DNA of 64,000 nucleotides from Hofstenia miamia (Eukaryota; Xenacoelomorpha; Acoela): the NCBI GenBank assembly GCA_004352715.1, contig SCFE01000002.1:3958020-4022019 (forward strand), read 5' to 3'. The notes beneath the pieces are model-generated. The model was not told the DNA's origin and did no database searches. It saw nothing but the letters and a program-made list of their open reading frames with translations. This document shows positions 36,359 through 48,199 of the stretch, piece after piece. The number at the start of each line of letters is the position of its first letter. Within the stretch, counting starts at the first letter, position 1. The position numbers were made by a program, and so were the translations under genes.

Positions 36359-38803
36359 CATAGTTGCAAAAATGCTCGGTAGAGCTTGGTTCGGGTCAGG
36401 TTGGATGGGGTTGGATTGAGCTTTTCAAGAAATAGACCTCGAGTCTTGAGTACTTTGAAAACTCAACCTCATTATACCTATTAAACGATTTATTATCAAA
36501 TTCAATTTACAATATTGAAATTAAATCTAAATGACTGAGTGGTAATTATATAAGTTTTCACTGGCAATATCTCATAAATATTGTAATTATAGATGGCAAG
36601 AAACCGGATCCACAAACTCGCAGACTTAAAATTCTTCTAAAAATTGAAATGAATATCGTGATGAAAATAAGCGAAATATTTTCATCCTAAATTCAAAGGT
36701 GGAAACAGGTCACGTTGAGAAAATATATTCCTGCAGACTGTGAGCTGGAGTAAAAATAATTGAACTGTGGTCAAAGTAGGGCCACTATTTTTAACTAATT
36801 CTTCAAAGCAGTATATATGAAGAAAATTCTTTTTTATGATCAGTTTATTTTGTAGCTGGTATTCAACAAACTATTCCAGGCTCTTAATACTAATTTTTCT
36901 AGTGTTTTGCTCTTGTTTTCGGTAAAATAGTGATTATTGGATTAAACTTATGCAGGTCTACTACGAGATACAATAAAACAAATGTGGGTTACGGACCTGG
37001 TCAATTTTTGAGAAAGAATTGTGTTGCAGGCCCGGCCAGTAGGGCTTTGTTTCACAAGAATTTTTTGGTCGCAGTTTCATCTGGTCCCATTAGATTTGTT
37101 CCCAACTCCTTACTATCTCAGTCTGATAAAATTTTCTGGTCTCATTGTCCCATTGGTTTCAGAGGATAACTTCTTGAAATTGCCATTTTCTTCCTTAACA
37201 TTCCGAGTTTTCTGTCAGTCTCAATTCCACAGCAATATTTAGTCCTAGACCACAATCCCATAGCAATGAAACCAGAAAATTCCATAAGACTGAGCCGTTG
37301 TTCAGAACACTACAGGCCTTCTTCAACCAGTTTATCCTAATGTATCACACATACGCTCAGTAGTTTTCCATTTATTGTAATTCATAAACTATTAACACTG
37401 CCAATACAATTCATGAAAATGACTCATCACCACAATCAGTAAAATATCGAATTTGAAAATCTGATCATAACAGCATTACACCATGAATTAATTAATCTTG
37501 AAGTAAATATTGACTAATTTCATTTGATTGTATGTCATGTGTTGTGCTCGTAAATGAATTTAATCCTGTTTCACCTTAGAACAAAATCTATGTTTAAGAA
37601 AATGAAAATTTTGAGCTCTTTGATTAACTGATTTCTCAATATGTGATAATACCTACCCAAAGTGTTTCAAACAGTACCTATTCGTAATTCAATTGTCTGG
37701 TGTATAAGGTGATGGTTGATATTTTTTGCTAAACAATCTTAAAATTGTGCTCATTTAGTTTTAATCGGTTCAGAAATTATAAACAAAACTTTGAATTCAG
37801 CGGCTTCAATCATTGTCTCTTGCATTTTCTATAAATATATTATTACAAAATTCATTAAATTTGCAATATTCATGTATATTTTTTTTGCTAGCAGCAAAGT
37901 CTTTGAAACAATGGTGTTTGTGTGCACCCGGTGAAGAAAATGGAGCTACTTGCTTTTAAAATATTCAGTGTAAAGAATTTTACAAATATCTTTGGCTTTG
38001 GTAGCCTTAAAAATGCATTTCTTTCTAAACAAGTAGAATGAAAATGTTTATGCATATAAATGGCTAAGGAACAAATTAAGGATTTTAAAAGCAATGAAAT
38101 TGGTAGAATTTGAAAATTGTACCCCTGACAAATGTAAGTTTTACCAAATCATTGCCGTAAAAATTTGAAAATTGTCTAATTTTGATTGTAATGAATGTTT
38201 TAGCTCTAGTAAATTTAAATTTGGAGGTTGAACTTATCCAAGAGAATTCCATAGGGTGTTAACTGAATCAATTAACAAGTGCAACTGGTTGGCAAATGAA
38301 ATTGTAAAGATGCTGTACTGCTCTCAAGCTTGAATTATATTATTGGTGAATTAGTCAAATTCACGTCCGCGTTGGCATCTTTTCTATATTAAACCTACAG
38401 CAAAAATCTTTTCACTATATGGCATCATTGTCATCATATTTTTCGATCCAATCCAACCCGAATCAGACAAAATCAATCCATATAGAAGTTTTTATATCTG
38501 ACCCAACCCAACTCTACCCAACCACACAATGCGGAATTCTTAAATTCAATTTCTTTGAGGTAGGTCACACTTGCCTGATGTAATGAGTACCAATAAAATT
38601 GATTTTCCAATAGACTACATCAAAGTCCTACGTATTTTAAGATTAGCAATAAGTTAATATTAGAGGTTTATCAAGTAATAGCAACTGTCGAATTTCACGC
38701 AACTTTTGAAAATACTTACCTCAACCCAAATCAACCCATTAGCTACTTTAAACAGAACGTTCCAACCCAACCATGGGCCGGGACAAGCCTACTTGCAGCT
38801 CTG
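36359..38803. mobile_element. hAT-like element, about 2.4 kb, no intact transposase
   Basis: The left end CATAGTTGCAAAAATGCTCG and the reverse complement of the right end, CAGAGCTGCAAGTAGGCTTG, agree at most positions. Subterminal GGTTGGATGGGGTTGGAT on the left and the inverted form (ccaatccaacccgaatc; caacccaaccatgggcc) at 38450-38780 support pairing. The flanking octamers AAGCGATT and AAAGTATT match at only 5 of 8. The frame at 36930-37242 inside it is not recognised. Confidence 0.5.
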
Positions 38804-38804
38804 A

Positions 38805-39565
38805 AAGTATTATGTTAAAGTCCTTAGAGTCGTTGCAAATACAAATTTGCTTTTGTACCAAGTCAAAATGAATACTGAATGGAGATATATCAGATATATT
38901 TTATCTTAGCGCTTAGTAAAAATGAAATTGGTCCTTGCTCCGGTTGAATTGTCAAGTTGGTCTGGATTACGAATTATTAATAATTTGCTGCCTAATTCTT
39001 CAAACATATTAAAAAATGCAATCAGAATTTGATATTTTAATTGTGTAATAACGATGACAAACTTTATTCATCTTAGAACAGAAATTGATATGTTTGATTA
39101 CTATATTCATGTCAAAAATACGTGGCATAAAATTTTCTATGAATGTTTTCAATCAAATTTTGACCAAATTAACCGCATATGTTTCACGTTATTGATTTGT
39201 TATTGTGCTAGGTGTAGAACTGATACCAGTGGCGTCGTGCCATATGGTCTCGCTCGCGAATTGTTCAGAAAATGTCAGAAATTTTAAAATTGTTGAGTTC
39301 GTAACAAACTTCAAAGTGGATTTAACTAATTTGAAGAATATTCTAAGAACTTGATTTTGCATAGATATGTAAATGACTATCACAAATTTTAGTTTATAGT
39401 AGTCCTCATCCAAACTATACTGAAAGAAACTGCAGTCAAACCAACATTCTATAAATCTATGTTTTAACAATTTATAATACACACTATACAACATAAATAC
39501 ACAAAATTGCACTAATGAGTAGGAAATAAGTTTTACGTCAATGCCCCTGATTGGAACCTAATGAC
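38805..39565. other. Intergenic DNA downstream of the GPCR
   Basis: No gene recognised. Short frames at 39054-39287 (plus) and 39189-39512 (minus) overlap and look like chance. Confidence 0.45.
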
Positions 39566-39566
39566 T

Positions 39567-39572
39567 TTTATT
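39567..39572 (-). promoter_or_regulatory. Polyadenylation signal AATAAA
   Basis: On the minus strand AATAAA starts at 39572, within the TAA stop context of the GPCR (gcaTAAATAAAAgtc). It is the only hexamer right at the gene end, and its use is inferred. Confidence 0.4.
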
Positions 39573-40582
39573 TATGCTACAGTAGACGAATTAGCCTTTT
39601 CCTTGCTTTTTATTTGATATTGAGTTGTGTTAGGAGAACGGTTCTTTGATCCTCTGGAAAATCGTTGAGACACGAGGTTGCGGAAGCTTCTGCTGCACAT
39701 AAAATAAATAACAGGATTTACTGCAAAGTTAATGGTGTATAGTACAAGGAACATATTTATAATGATATAAATTGGTGAATAATGATCTCTACTTGCCCTT
39801 CTCGAATCCTCTATTGTAAGTTGTAGATAAATGTTAAACATTTGTGCAGGTAGAAAGCACACTTCATACATCAAGCATACGAGGAATAAGCTCCAAGTCA
39901 TGTGGCTGCTGGCTTCACGATGTGACGTTGAACTTTGAGTAAGTCTTTGTCTGAAATTCGACTGTGACATGTGTCGCCAAATTCGCCAATAGAGAGTAAT
40001 CATCAATACTAGCCCAATTAAGGTTGAAATGAAGTCAAAGATCTGTTGATAATAGTATATGTACATCATTACTGAATAAAGTACGTTAACTGACAGTGTT
40101 ACCTCTGGAATGAATATAAGCAAGAAATGGAACAGTGTTATACAGGATATTATGAAAATATATCGAAATGTCTCCATTCGAGAAAACAACCTGCTGTAGT
40201 TAATGGGCCGACACACAGCGTAAAACTTTGTAACTGAAATGAATATTACAAACAAAACATAGAAGGTGCTAATCGCAAAGTCACTTGCATGCCTGAATGC
40301 CTTAACAATTGTGTTCCCACAGTATGGATACGTAAGGAAACTCCTGCCTCCATCGTAGTATCTGTGGAGATCACACAGGTAAAAGACACCAAGAAAGAAT
40401 ACATTTGCAAGAAGATCTAGTACGCTAAGTGTCGTAATGATTATGTGTGAAGGTTTCATTTCCTCTCTGCTTGCAGCGTAGACATAGATTACAACACCCG
40501 CCCCTACACAGGCAAATTTGCTTATGAAAATGTTGAAAATCAGTACTGCAAAATTAAACGGAAAATAGTAGTAATCTCCCAT
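39572..40582 (-). CDS. Class A (rhodopsin-like) G-protein-coupled receptor, orphan
   Basis: An intact 336-residue single-exon frame. Seven hydrophobic segments lie at about 8-36, 45-69, 100-124, 138-162, 178-202, 228-254 and 268-295. Family hallmarks: TM2 LSVLDLLA with Asp56, TM3-flanking Cys88, VCFLP in TM6 (CWxP equivalent) and NPVIYF at 289-294 (NPxxY), then a helix-8-like SFRNLVSQRF and a Ser/Thr-rich tail. Odd points: TM3 ends KFYAVCRP where DRYxxVxxP is usual, TM1 lacks the GN pair, and ECL2 (about 161-177) has no cysteine for the usual disulfide. The start has A at -3 and G at +4. AATAAA overlaps the stop codon. It should sit in the plasma membrane. The ligand is unknown; peptide or lipid receptors are possible. 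Confidence 0.88.
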   Translation of the reverse strand: MGDYYYFPFNFAVLIFNIFISKFACVGAGVVIYVYAASREEMKPSHIIITTLSVLDLLANVFFLGVFYLCDLHRYYDGGRSFLTYPYCGNTIVKAFRHASDFAISTFYVLFVIFISVTKFYAVCRPINYSRLFSRMETFRYIFIISCITLFHFLLIFIPEVTLSVNVLYSVMMYIYYYQQIFDFISTLIGLVLMITLYWRIWRHMSQSNFRQRLTQSSTSHREASSHMTWSLFLVCLMYEVCFLPAQMFNIYLQLTIEDSRRASRDHYSPIYIIINMFLVLYTINFAVNPVIYFMCSRSFRNLVSQRFSRGSKNRSPNTTQYQIKSKEKANSSTVA

Positions 40583-40589
40583 CTTGTAA

Positions 40590-41525
40590 AACTATAATTT
40601 TTCAATTAAATCTGTCCAAATTTAACACTATATAATTGGCTGCTAAGAAAACCAATCAAATGTCTTGAAATCGTTTACCTTATGAACCGAGTTAGTTGTT
40701 AACCAATTATTTTATATTGTACAATTTTTACAATAATTTGTTTTGAGATCTTTGTGTCAGATTTAAACAAATACTGATGAATAATAAACAAAATTCTTGC
40801 AATTAAATTCTTAGGCATTTATGTAGATGCATTTTTATCTCAAGGATGTTGCTCTCTTCGTATGGGAAAAGAAACATACTTTTAAAATTCCTACAATCGC
40901 ATTGTATCAGGTTTTTAACACAATAAAAAATACATTGAAAATTGAAGAGAACATGTAAACTGAAATAGAATATGTTTTTGCATGACAAAGAAATACATCT
41001 TTTACTCGTGATTTAGGTCTCATTTAACTATTTTCAGAAGTTGGGTCACTTCACTTTGCAGAACTATTTTTTCAATGATTTAACATGAAAGATCCCCTTG
41101 TAGATTAAAGCTGAAGTATGAACCCAATAAAATGCAGCAAACATTATTTGAAATTTTGCCTTATCTCCAATATTGTCATTTATGTTTTTTCTTTTGACCT
41201 TATGGCTATTCATTGATGTTATCTACATTTGGTAACAATGTATGAATGTTTTAAGTATTGCGTAAACAATAATTTATCACGACGATCAAACTGAAACTAT
41301 TTATACAGATAAATATAGCTAATAATTTTGGTGATAGAATGTCATAAAAATTCAAATGATTCTAATAGTTTGTTTCAAAATGTCATCATTGCACCGGTTT
41401 TGACATTGAGTGCAGCTGTACGGTCAACAAAACTCTCTCAATTTAAACATTGCAGTTAGTTTAATTTTGAGCTAAAATTATCACATGTTAGTCATTTAGT
41501 TTGACTATGTAGACAAATTTTAAGA
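40590..41525. other. Upstream flank of the GPCR, no other gene recognised
   Basis: AT-rich. A 61-codon minus frame at 40803-40988 has no recognised domain. A promoter cannot be placed by eye. Confidence 0.4.
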
Positions 41526-41530
41526 AAAGA

Positions 41531-43815
41531 GCATATATATATATATATAATAATGATAATGATAATGTATTCTGCTAACACGCCTGTGACCAAAGGGGTC
41601 AAAATGGCATGCAAAATAAATTAAAACTACACTAGCACTAAAATGTATGCAATACAAGGGTGTACACGTTGACAGCAGCTGCTACTGTGGGTAAAAAATC
41701 AAGCAGTCATTTTTCATTTGGGAATGAGCAAAGGACTTGGTTAGGCGACCCGTTCGAGCAACTGGATGATAGGATCCACAATTTCTTAAATCGTAGTGTG
41801 CAGCACGATCACTTATTGTCTGGTAGTGAAGAGGATGGGATGGATTGTGCATCTGGTGCCATAGTTTGTTGCATGCAACGATCCTTCTTTGACTAATGTA
41901 TTGGAGCCAAGAAACTCACAAGCACAGGTGTACGAGATGTTCGGACATATGATCTTAAATGCCCTTTTCTGTATTCGCTCAAGGGAATCGGCTTGTTTGC
42001 TAGTGAGACTGTGATGCCACACCGGAGAGCAGTATTCGACNAGCAATCGGTGTGATTGACGCCGCTTCTCTTAAGAAGCTTTGGGAGTGTAAACGCTTTG
42101 AGGCTTTACCGATTAGATACTTGGTGTTTTCCTTCCACTGGAGCTTGTTTTGTAAGATGACTCCCAGTAACTTTGCTGAGTTCTTTCGTCGTATAGCAAT
42201 GTTATTAAGCATCAGTTCTGTAGGTAAAGTAAAATCGCGTAGAAAACTGAGCGTGATCTCTTGGCATTTGTCCGGATGAAGTATCATTTGATTTTCCTCG
42301 CTCCATCGGCTTATTTCAGCTAATATATCAGATGCGTTGCTAGGTGAATACTTGTTTGCGTATTCCCATGCTGTCATATCATCTACATACTTTAGTCTAT
42401 TATTACGAGACCTGAAAAGTGTGTCAATGAATAATAAGAAAAGCCAGGGACCTAGTTTGGTCCCTTGAGGAACTCCGGCGTTGAGATATTCCCACGTCGA
42501 AAATGTCCCACACGGCAACTTGATTCGTTGTTGCCGATTAGTAAGGAACGATAAAATCCAGTTGGTAGTATGCGGAGTGATGCCAACCTCTACTAACCTT
42601 TTCTTCAAGATTGGGTGGCTAACCAAGTCGAAGGCCTTGCGGAAATCAAAAAGAAATACGCGAACAAAACTACCTTCTTTATCCAGCTCGTTAAGCCACT
42701 TGTGGACAATGTCAAGAAGTGCGGTAGTCGTGCATTTGCCGCTAACTGCTCCGAACTGCTGTTGATCAATCGAGCGAATGATTTTGCTTTTCACTTCGAC
42801 ACTTAACAAAATATCTTCTATAATTTTGGATATTTGTGATGTCAACGATATAGGACGAATATGTGCCACTGGATCTGATATGGGGTTCTGCTTCTGGATA
42901 CAAGTGACGTCTGCAGCAGTAAACGGCGATGCATCAGCATTTGATAGTGATTGGTTTATCAACTTGGTAATCGGGTAAGCCAGTTCGTAGGCAAAATCCT
43001 TAAGGATCCAATTCGGCAAGGTAACACCGTGAATGTCCGGTCCGCACGACTTGGTATAGTTAATAGCAGATAGTAATTTGAATACAGTAAATTCGTCGGT
43101 TTGGATGGGTAAATTGTCATGACCGATAGCAACTCTGTCCGCTTCTGAAATTGGAGTGTAGTTTGCTGAGAAGTTGATCATCTCTCTGTTAATATGATTG
43201 GCAAGATCGCTAGAAGATAGTTTACTGAGAGTTGCACTCAGAGTTAGGCTACTACTCTTAGGACTTCCACACCCGGATATTGCCTTAATTCTTTTCCACC
43301 ATCTCTTTGGATGAGAATGCTTAAGCTCTTTTATACTCTTTGCGTAAAATAATTTACGTCGTGCCAAGATAAGGCGAGAAACCTTATTGCGATACTTTCG
43401 AAACAATTGGACATTGCCGGATTGCAAAGCTTTTCCTCGCTGTTGAATGAGGCTGCGGATTTTGCTGTTAAACCATGGTTTATCATTTGAATGAAGCGTA
43501 ACTGGCTGTAAGGGAAAGTTTGTTCTGACAGCAGAATCCATAAAATGCGAAAAGGTGTGCCAGTTTGAAGAGAAACTTGATGAATCTAGAAGTGTATCCC
43601 AGTCTGTGTTAACGAGCAGTTTTCCTAACGTTAGGATGTTGCTCTCGGATTTGTTGGGTAACCAGATAATTGATTTTGTTTGAGTAGCATCCCTGGTGGT
43701 CACATTTAGCCCTACAGATATATGATGACATCCACCAAGGTTTGGTAGAGCGAAAGGAACGTCAAATAACGACTTGCCATTTGTGAAAATTTTAGGAAGT
43801 TCAAAAGCTGTTTCT
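41531..43815 (-). mobile_element. 5'-truncated LINE with long RT frame
   Basis: Minus-strand non-LTR element. It enters in the last part of the endonuclease (ELPKIFTNGKSLFDVPFA at about 43808), runs through a long open RT frame, continues after the N at 42041 to about 41813, and has a 3' UTR ending in the (CATTAT)n-like microsatellite at 41551-41570. The 5' truncation and microsatellite tail are normal for target-primed CR1/Jockey-group insertions. It is better preserved than the LINE at 667-4182 and so younger. Confidence 0.85.
41813..43815 (-). pseudogene. LINE reverse transcriptase, nearly open frame
   Basis: Residues run open from 43808 to the N at 42041. Blocks in order: endonuclease end (FALPNLGGCHHISVGLNV), linker with DKPWFNSKIRSLIQQRGKAL, then the RT. 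RT motifs are SCGPDIHGVTL, IRPISLTSQISKIIE, FLFDFRKAFDLVSHPIL (first catalytic Asp), NAGVPQGTKLGPWLF, and YVDD with the two active-site aspartates, then the thumb at LLGVILQNKLQW. After the N, VEYCSPVWHHSLTSKQADSL and IQKRAFKII follow in another frame, as expected near a LINE C-terminus. About ten codons appear to be missing at the N. The start is truncated, so it cannot be expressed as a full ORF2. Confidence 0.88.
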
Positions 43816-43829
43816 TAGTGTGTAATTTA

Positions 43830-45310
43830 CATCATCTGAATTTATACAGTCTGATGACAAATTTTCACAGCTTAGTCGTTACAGTTACATTCTCTTTATT
43901 TATATTTTGGATTTTAAAGTGATTTCAAATGAGTGCTTCTAATACATACAGGTATGAAAATATAATTGTATGGAAAAAAATTCTGTAATAGCATCCAGAT
44001 TGCTCTGTATACTTTAAAAGAGTGTAAACTCAAAATTAGGAGCTGGCTAAATACTTTTAAATATGACTTTCAAGTGACCAATCAGAGGTTAAATAATCTT
44101 CGAAAAGCTGATTATTCAGCTAGAAATTGAAAAATCCAATAAATTTACAAACATAATGTAATGAATGACAATTAAATCATTGGCTACAAAAAATTTGGTC
44201 TTGTAATATAATTCTATTGGAATTATATTTTACTGACTGGTGTTGTTAAAAAATCATAAGCAATTTAAAAATAAAGTACAGTTCACTAAAAATTTGTGTT
44301 AATAGTAAATATATTTATATTTATATTCTTATTCAAAAGGTCTGTTTTCTTTTTGCAAAGCAACAACATTTTGATTATTTCATAAATTTTCAAGAGCTTT
44401 TTGTATAGTTTTTGTTATTTATTAATAAAAAGAGTAGAATATTAATAATCCTAACAACCCTTTTTGATCTATAAAGTCAGAATAAAGATTTGGTTAATAA
44501 TCATAAAAAACAATTTATTTTAATAAATTTGTAAATGAAATTCTAACTATTTATAAATTAAGCAAGACTTTAGAAAAATATTTTTATAGAAATTCTAGAA
44601 AATTTATTAAAAAATGTTAGAAATAAACTCTGCAATTCCTTGTCCTAAAAAGAAGAAAATTTTATATTATTCAAGTTGTGTTTATACTATAATTACTCAT
44701 GGTAACAATATACTATAATTAGGAAATATTGCTTAAACACTAGCAATCAAAAGGAAAATTTTTCTGACTTAGAATATTCTTTAAAAATTTTCTTTTGTCC
44801 TAATGACATAAAGTTTTAATAGAAACGATGCTTCCCAATACTGAATAATTTTTTAAACAATATATTATTTTTAAGACAGAATGTTGTTAATTATTTTCCA
44901 AATATTTGTGGTGATAAAGGTATTTATTTGCAAGGCAAAATACTTTGCCTATTTTTACATTCTTATTTGCAATTTTGTATGCAATTTTATTACCTAAGAA
45001 TGATCAGGTTTTTCAAAAAATTGTAATTCACACACTCAATCAAAGAAATGTTTAACTTACTCAATTTGTTTTGATAAAATATATCTTTTATACACTCACT
45101 ATTCTATTAGATATCTGTGCTTAAAAAATCCATTTTTCCAACCTGGGTAATGGGTGATGTATTACCTATAATTATATAAAAAAACTATTCAACCAGAATA
45201 CTGAATTTATCAAATTAAATTTTTCAAGATTATCGCAGATTCCGAATTATGTTGAATAACGAATTTGCAGTGCATTCTGGGTTGCTACCAAAAATGATTA
45301 AAAACTTGAT
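43830..45310. other. Very AT-rich intergenic DNA
   Basis: No open frame or element end recognised. Confidence 0.5.
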
Positions 45311-45314
45311 AATA

Positions 45315-45657
45315 CAGGGTGTTTATTAAGTAACTTACAATTTTGTTGAGAAATATTTTTTAGCCAATAAAATTTTGTCACATATTTTATGCGTATATTG
45401 AATGTATATATATGGAATATTTTTAATGTAAAATATTTTTTAGATTTACTGTTTATTATACAAATGAATGCAATTTCAATTGAAGATCGAATTTTAATAC
45501 TTAAATGTTACTATAAAAGTGGTGAAAGTACGACTTCAGCATTACGAATGTTTAAAATGCAAAGGAATTTAACAAAAGATCCGTTTAGCAAGCAATCCAT
45601 CCGTCTAATAGTTGATAAATTCGAAACAAATGGAAGTGTATTGGACAAGCCAAAATC
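45315..45657 (+). mobile_element. Left part of a mariner-like element, cut by a gap
   Basis: Begins TA then CAGGGTGTTTATTAAGTAAC at 45313-45334, a typical mariner/Tc1 end. A transposase start follows 130 bp later. The 1000-N gap at 45658 removes the rest. No right end is recognisable in 46658-46971. Confidence 0.7.
45464..45657 (+). pseudogene. N-terminal HTH of mariner-like transposase (DUF4817 type), partial
   Basis: The frame starts at ATG 45464 and reads MNAISIEDRILILKCYYKSG, then TSALRMF, FSKQSIRLIVDKFETNGSV and LDKPK before the gap. The pattern (hydrophobic helix, xxSxxxAxRxF, SxxxIxxLIxKFxxTGSVxDKP) is the N-terminal helix-turn-helix domain of mariner-like elements common in invertebrates. 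The catalytic half is hidden or lost in the gap. The DD41D C-terminus at 13235-13574 could come from the same family. No stop is seen in the visible part, so the copy could be fairly young. Confidence 0.7.
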
Positions 45658-46657
45658 NNNNNNNNNNNNNNNNNNNNNNNNNNNNNNNNNNNNNNNNNNN
45701 NNNNNNNNNNNNNNNNNNNNNNNNNNNNNNNNNNNNNNNNNNNNNNNNNNNNNNNNNNNNNNNNNNNNNNNNNNNNNNNNNNNNNNNNNNNNNNNNNNNN
45801 NNNNNNNNNNNNNNNNNNNNNNNNNNNNNNNNNNNNNNNNNNNNNNNNNNNNNNNNNNNNNNNNNNNNNNNNNNNNNNNNNNNNNNNNNNNNNNNNNNNN
45901 NNNNNNNNNNNNNNNNNNNNNNNNNNNNNNNNNNNNNNNNNNNNNNNNNNNNNNNNNNNNNNNNNNNNNNNNNNNNNNNNNNNNNNNNNNNNNNNNNNNN
46001 NNNNNNNNNNNNNNNNNNNNNNNNNNNNNNNNNNNNNNNNNNNNNNNNNNNNNNNNNNNNNNNNNNNNNNNNNNNNNNNNNNNNNNNNNNNNNNNNNNNN
46101 NNNNNNNNNNNNNNNNNNNNNNNNNNNNNNNNNNNNNNNNNNNNNNNNNNNNNNNNNNNNNNNNNNNNNNNNNNNNNNNNNNNNNNNNNNNNNNNNNNNN
46201 NNNNNNNNNNNNNNNNNNNNNNNNNNNNNNNNNNNNNNNNNNNNNNNNNNNNNNNNNNNNNNNNNNNNNNNNNNNNNNNNNNNNNNNNNNNNNNNNNNNN
46301 NNNNNNNNNNNNNNNNNNNNNNNNNNNNNNNNNNNNNNNNNNNNNNNNNNNNNNNNNNNNNNNNNNNNNNNNNNNNNNNNNNNNNNNNNNNNNNNNNNNN
46401 NNNNNNNNNNNNNNNNNNNNNNNNNNNNNNNNNNNNNNNNNNNNNNNNNNNNNNNNNNNNNNNNNNNNNNNNNNNNNNNNNNNNNNNNNNNNNNNNNNNN
46501 NNNNNNNNNNNNNNNNNNNNNNNNNNNNNNNNNNNNNNNNNNNNNNNNNNNNNNNNNNNNNNNNNNNNNNNNNNNNNNNNNNNNNNNNNNNNNNNNNNNN
46601 NNNNNNNNNNNNNNNNNNNNNNNNNNNNNNNNNNNNNNNNNNNNNNNNNNNNNNNNN
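45658..46657. other. Assembly gap, 1000 N
   Basis: Exactly 1000 N, likely a default size for an unknown gap. It interrupts the mariner-like element. Confidence 1.
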
Positions 46658-46971
46658 GATCATTTCGTATTTCAGCTGCGCTGCCCCAAAGTAGCGTTAG
46701 TTACACTTTACAACTTGCCATAATTCGAATTATTATTAGTTTTATAATTCATATTTCACTACAAGTTAAGGAATATAGAAAGCGTGTTCAAATTATTTTC
46801 ACCTTAGCATAACATAATTTTATAAACATGTCATTCAAAATGACTATATTTCTCATTTTTAGTTTCAGTTAAGATGTCCATTAAATTACCCCATTTCAAA
46901 TACAAACACGCAGGGGTGGACAACTTTTGGCAATAATTAGAATGAAAATAATAGATCAAAAATCATAGTAA
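46658..46971. other. Short contig between gaps
   Basis: 314 bases without recognisable genes or element ends. Confidence 0.5.
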
Positions 46972-47810
46972 NNNNNNNNNNNNNNNNNNNNNNNNNNNNN
47001 NNNNNNNNNNNNNNNNNNNNNNNNNNNNNNNNNNNNNNNNNNNNNNNNNNNNNNNNNNNNNNNNNNNNNNNNNNNNNNNNNNNNNNNNNNNNNNNNNNNN
47101 NNNNNNNNNNNNNNNNNNNNNNNNNNNNNNNNNNNNNNNNNNNNNNNNNNNNNNNNNNNNNNNNNNNNNNNNNNNNNNNNNNNNNNNNNNNNNNNNNNNN
47201 NNNNNNNNNNNNNNNNNNNNNNNNNNNNNNNNNNNNNNNNNNNNNNNNNNNNNNNNNNNNNNNNNNNNNNNNNNNNNNNNNNNNNNNNNNNNNNNNNNNN
47301 NNNNNNNNNNNNNNNNNNNNNNNNNNNNNNNNNNNNNNNNNNNNNNNNNNNNNNNNNNNNNNNNNNNNNNNNNNNNNNNNNNNNNNNNNNNNNNNNNNNN
47401 NNNNNNNNNNNNNNNNNNNNNNNNNNNNNNNNNNNNNNNNNNNNNNNNNNNNNNNNNNNNNNNNNNNNNNNNNNNNNNNNNNNNNNNNNNNNNNNNNNNN
47501 NNNNNNNNNNNNNNNNNNNNNNNNNNNNNNNNNNNNNNNNNNNNNNNNNNNNNNNNNNNNNNNNNNNNNNNNNNNNNNNNNNNNNNNNNNNNNNNNNNNN
47601 NNNNNNNNNNNNNNNNNNNNNNNNNNNNNNNNNNNNNNNNNNNNNNNNNNNNNNNNNNNNNNNNNNNNNNNNNNNNNNNNNNNNNNNNNNNNNNNNNNNN
47701 NNNNNNNNNNNNNNNNNNNNNNNNNNNNNNNNNNNNNNNNNNNNNNNNNNNNNNNNNNNNNNNNNNNNNNNNNNNNNNNNNNNNNNNNNNNNNNNNNNNN
47801 NNNNNNNNNN
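46972..47810. other. Assembly gap, 839 N
   Basis: A gap of estimated size, followed directly by a (TA)n tract. Confidence 1.
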
Positions 47811-47843
<33 letters not shown>

Positions 47844-47863
47844 CGTAATATGATTGTTGTCGG

Positions 47864-48196
47864 CAGGGGCCTACGCAGGATTTTCCAGTGAGAGGAATAT
47901 ATCCGTCGAGATCACCTGAGTAACCAAAAGTTGGGCAAAGCCCCGCAAAAATTTTTAAAATATTGACGAATTGGACGCTAAGAAATACATTCCACCACTG
48001 CAGTTTTCAATTTCTTATTACTTTTTTTATTTAACCACTCAAAGGCAATTCTGAAATTTTGACGGGGGATTTTCTAACATGTCCCCTTGCCTACGCTACT
48101 GGTTATAGGCAAGCATTTCATGAGAAATGGAAGCATCTCTGCTCTGTTGAGGGGGGGGAACGTTCCCCCACTTCCCCCCCTCTGGGTGCGCCTCTG
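47864..48196. mobile_element. Possible hAT MITE related to the CAGGGACGTAGC family
   Basis: The left end CAGGGGCCTACGCAGGATTT resembles the ends of the hAT at 18339. The right end, reversed, is CAGAGGCGCACCCAGAGG, with runs of G/C just inside. Flanking octamers (gttgtcgg, aatacagt) do not match. It may be two ends from different copies. Confidence 0.4.
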
Positions 48197-48199
48197 AAT

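Noticed and set aside
42052-42978. Several plus-strand frames antisense to the LINE RT
   Set aside because: They are shadows of the minus-strand RT frame.
45389-46723. Long open frames through the N-runs, also at 57328-57716 and 58902-60228
   Set aside because: The length comes from unknown bases counted as open codons. Only the part at 45464-45657 has recognisable protein sequence.
47864-48196. Firm hAT MITE call with target duplication
   Set aside because: Ends are suggestive, but the flanking octamers gttgtcgg and aatacagt do not match, so it was kept only as a low-confidence feature.
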